Shown here in pieces: positions 62,076 to 64,000 of a DNA stretch of 64,000 bases (the stretch's first letter is position 1; each line of letters begins with the position of its first letter). A program made the position numbers and the translations under genes. The DNA is from CAZELM01 sp964512995 (GTDB taxonomy: Bacteria > CSSED10-310), in contig CAZELM010000028.1 of NCBI GenBank assembly GCA_964512995.1, positions 1 to 64,000 of the forward strand, given 5' to 3'. A model generated the notes under the pieces. It saw only the letters and a program-made list of their open reading frames with translations, did no database searches and had not been told where the DNA came from.

Positions 62076-63757
62076 AAAAATTGGAACATCAAACCCATTG
62101 CCGTCACGTGCTTCACCTCGGTGTGGATTACATCACCCAGTCACTGTCTCCCGAAGAGATGCGATTTGTGGAACAGCATCTAAGGAATTGTGCCGCATGC
62201 CGTCATGAACTGAGACTTCTCGGGTGCACCGATCATCTGTCCCGAGTCACTGCCATGGACGGCAATGCTGATTGTGATTTCATCACGGATGTGCTCAGAA
62301 TCCAACCAATAAAACTGCCGGTATTGACCGTTTACGATGTGATTCGCGAGTTACAGCAGATTACGCACGATGACCGGTTGCCGGACCAGAAGAAACAAAC
62401 GCAAGCCCTTCGGTTGATCGCTCGGTTTTCAATGGATATCAACCGGTTTCTGGGAGATCGGCGGATTGTCGAATCGGAATCAAAATGGCTGGAGATCCAG
62501 AACCGACGCGCCCGGTTACTCCAGCAGGTATTATCTGATACCTCAGCCATTCCATTTCTCTCCGCACTGAAACGCCAATCCGAGGCCATGGTCAACCAAG
62601 GACTTATTTTTACGCTTCAGGATCGATTCGATGATGCCCGGTCCGTTCTGATTCATGCGTATGTCGTCTGGTGTGCTTTGAATGAATCCGATGCCTGTTC
62701 ATTTACTCAGCGCATTCTTGGAGAAATCGCGTTTTACAATGGTGATTACGATCAGGCAGAAGCATTGTTCCAGTCGGCATTGGCGTTTCTCGATCAGTCC
62801 GATCTCCATGCAGCGGTGTGTGTGCTTCTTCGAAATCTTGGAAATACGGCGTTCGCGGCAGGTGATCCGGGTCGATCGTTGTCTTTTATCCAACGTGCGC
62901 TCGAAATTTCCCAGACACTCCCCGAAAAAATTCCCCATATCCGTGACTTGAATAATCTGGCGTGCCTTCATTTTCGGTTGGGTCATTATTCCGATGCGTA
63001 TCAGAATGCCCAAGATGCATGGGAACACTATTCCATGATCGCCGGAGAGATGGTCGATGAGTATTTGGGTGCGCAGATTCACAGCAATCTCGAGACATTC
63101 TGCTCCATTCTCGGAAAGTCTGATGAAGCCCGTTTTCATCGGGAGCAGGCGTTGATCCGGTTCCAACGTCTTGGTACGGCAACCGATATCGTTCACCTCC
63201 ACCGGAACAAAGCCCTGCGGTTCTATCAGCAAGCGGAGTTTGACAGCGCAGAAAAGGAGCTTCAGGCTGCCATCGCCGAATCATGTTCCGATGTCATTAC
63301 GAATATCCAGGTGTTGCTGCTTCTGGGGCGAATCCATCGGCGTATGGGGAAATTCGAGTCTGCGCTTGGATATCATCAGAAGGCCATGGATGCAGTGAAA
63401 ACGGACCGGGAACCGGAGCTGATTCGGGCTGCCAGCCTGGAACTGGCGTTCGACAATCTGGCGATGGGTGATATCCGGAATGCTCGGGAGTGGTCTGTTT
63501 CCGCTGAAACATACCGGGTTCGCGGGACGAAACCCCCGGATTCGATTTTTTTGCTGGAGGATTATCAATGCCTCCGGGATATCGCTCTGGCATGCGGCGA
63601 TCAGAAAGTGGCTCGTACCTGTCAGAAAAGAATGAACGCGTTGTATCGTCGGTTCCGAGCTCGGTTTTCGAATTCGAAAATGCATCCTGATCCGGCCGAA
63701 ATCGGGCATTGGCAGCGGATCATGGACGGAATCAGAGAACCTGAGCAGTGGAATTGA
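62072..63757 (+). CDS. Zinc-finger (HC2) anti-sigma-like protein fused to TPR repeats
   Basis: A 561-residue protein. The N-terminus carries the anti-sigma zinc-finger pattern H-x3-C-x2-C (EQHLRNCAACRHEL, about 27-40). The rest is mostly TPR-like helix pairs (for example FNGDYDQAEALFQSALAF written FYNGDYDQAEALFQSAL, NTAFAAGDPGRSLSFIQRAL, GRIHRRMGKFESALGYHQKAM). No transmembrane segment is visible, so unlike typical anti-sigmas it is probably cytosolic. The TPR region may sense a partner protein and release the sigma encoded just upstream. Confidence 0.85.
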   Translation: MKKLEHQTHCRHVLHLGVDYITQSLSPEEMRFVEQHLRNCAACRHELRLLGCTDHLSRVTAMDGNADCDFITDVLRIQPIKLPVLTVYDVIRELQQITHDDRLPDQKKQTQALRLIARFSMDINRFLGDRRIVESESKWLEIQNRRARLLQQVLSDTSAIPFLSALKRQSEAMVNQGLIFTLQDRFDDARSVLIHAYVVWCALNESDACSFTQRILGEIAFYNGDYDQAEALFQSALAFLDQSDLHAAVCVLLRNLGNTAFAAGDPGRSLSFIQRALEISQTLPEKIPHIRDLNNLACLHFRLGHYSDAYQNAQDAWEHYSMIAGEMVDEYLGAQIHSNLETFCSILGKSDEARFHREQALIRFQRLGTATDIVHLHRNKALRFYQQAEFDSAEKELQAAIAESCSDVITNIQVLLLLGRIHRRMGKFESALGYHQKAMDAVKTDREPELIRAASLELAFDNLAMGDIRNAREWSVSAETYRVRGTKPPDSIFLLEDYQCLRDIALACGDQKVARTCQKRMNALYRRFRARFSNSKMHPDPAEIGHWQRIMDGIREPEQWN

Positions 63758-63766
63758 TATCCAGTA

Positions 63767-64000
63767 GTGAAGACGGTATATGTGAATGGACCTGGTATTG
63801 ATGAGGTGTTGAGTGTGCGGGTAGGCGGCGTGCTGTATCCGGTGTTGCACGATGGATTGGGAAGCGTGACGGGGTTTAATGAACAGTGCGGGGAGTCTGT
63901 AGAACCGGTATCGGTATACTGGGAGAGAATATGTGGAGTCCGGAAGCAACGGGACGGAGCTGTATTACTACCGCGCCAGATATTACCGCCCTGATCTGGG
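63767..64000 (+). pseudogene. RHS-repeat core fragment with frameshift, cut by window end
   Basis: The first frame reads YVNGPGIDEVLSVRVGG and LHDGLGSVTGFNE, the RHS core region. From about 63909 the homology continues in another frame (YRYTGREYVE, NGTELYYYRARYYRPDLG). A frameshift therefore lies between about 63885 and 63909. No N-terminal RHS body precedes it, so it is a displaced 3' fragment. It may continue past the window. Confidence 0.78.

Noticed and set aside
1..64000. tRNA, rRNA, riboswitch or complete insertion sequence
   Set aside because: I scanned the intergenic stretches and found no tRNA-like clover pattern, rRNA segment, recognisable riboswitch core or transposase gene. A covariance-model search could still find something weak.

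Overview
The window looks like a scaffold from a draft (probably metagenomic) assembly of an uncultured, anaerobic, Gram-negative-type bacterium. There are two 100-base N gaps (5375-5474 and 16272-16371), both inside repetitive DNA. Anaerobic metabolism is suggested by two tungstopterin aldehyde:ferredoxin oxidoreductase (AOR) systems rich in iron-sulfur modules. A diderm envelope is suggested by OmpA-type peptidoglycan-binding domains, a CpoB/YbgF-like TPR protein and a YejABEF-type peptide importer. Threonine-proline repeat proteins, a dockerin and collagen-like surface proteins are typical of several uncultured phyla. The phylum cannot be assigned from this sequence. No rRNA or tRNA gene was seen.

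Layout. 1-5.1 kb: 3' end of a Thr/Pro-repeat dockerin protein, a collagen-like secreted protein and an orphan DNA methyltransferase. 5.1-5.8 kb: a 21-bp tandem array. 5.9-17.2 kb (+ strand): a redox island. Three genes encode an AOR whose N- and C-terminal halves lie on different polypeptides, fused to NuoE-like and NuoG-like Fe-S modules around a NuoF-like NADH/FMN subunit. They are followed by a ThiF-like adenylyltransferase, a MoaD/ThiS carrier, 1-pyrroline-5-carboxylate dehydrogenase, a ferredoxin, a conventional AOR and a second MoaD/ThiS carrier. 17.2-28.1 kb (- strand): a tightly packed nine-gene operon that joins a NitT/TauT-type ABC transporter to an AAA+ ATPase, a PspA-like coiled coil, a membrane coiled coil, a vWA protein and two substrate-binding-protein/OmpA fusions. 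I regard this operon and the split AOR as the strongest candidates for undescribed systems.

28.4-38.7 kb: small membrane protein, a second collagen-like protein that is a paralogue of the first, sulfotransferase, thioredoxin-fold protein, Pmp3-family miniprotein, a pair of M16 peptidases (one active-site intact, one degenerate) and a LeuCD-type dehydratase. 38.7-40.8 kb: repeats, a nucleotidyltransferase module and a frameshifted YoeB toxin. 40.9-47.0 kb: five-gene YejABEF/Dpp-type oligopeptide importer. 47.1-59.0 kb (- strand): a long run dprA-topA-xerC-hslU-FnIII lipoprotein-dapA-dapB-DUF4412-like protein-Thr/Pro-repeat protein. hslV is absent from its usual place, and HslU lacks its HslV-engaging tail. 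59.4-61.3 kb: LysM protein and TPR protein. 61.5-63.8 kb: ECF sigma factor and a zinc-finger/TPR regulator. The window ends in an RHS fragment with a frameshift.

Two kinds of dispersed DNA stand out: 21-bp-period arrays at 5.3-5.7 and 38.95-39.3 kb, and a multi-hairpin repeat near 12.0 and 16.4-16.9 kb.
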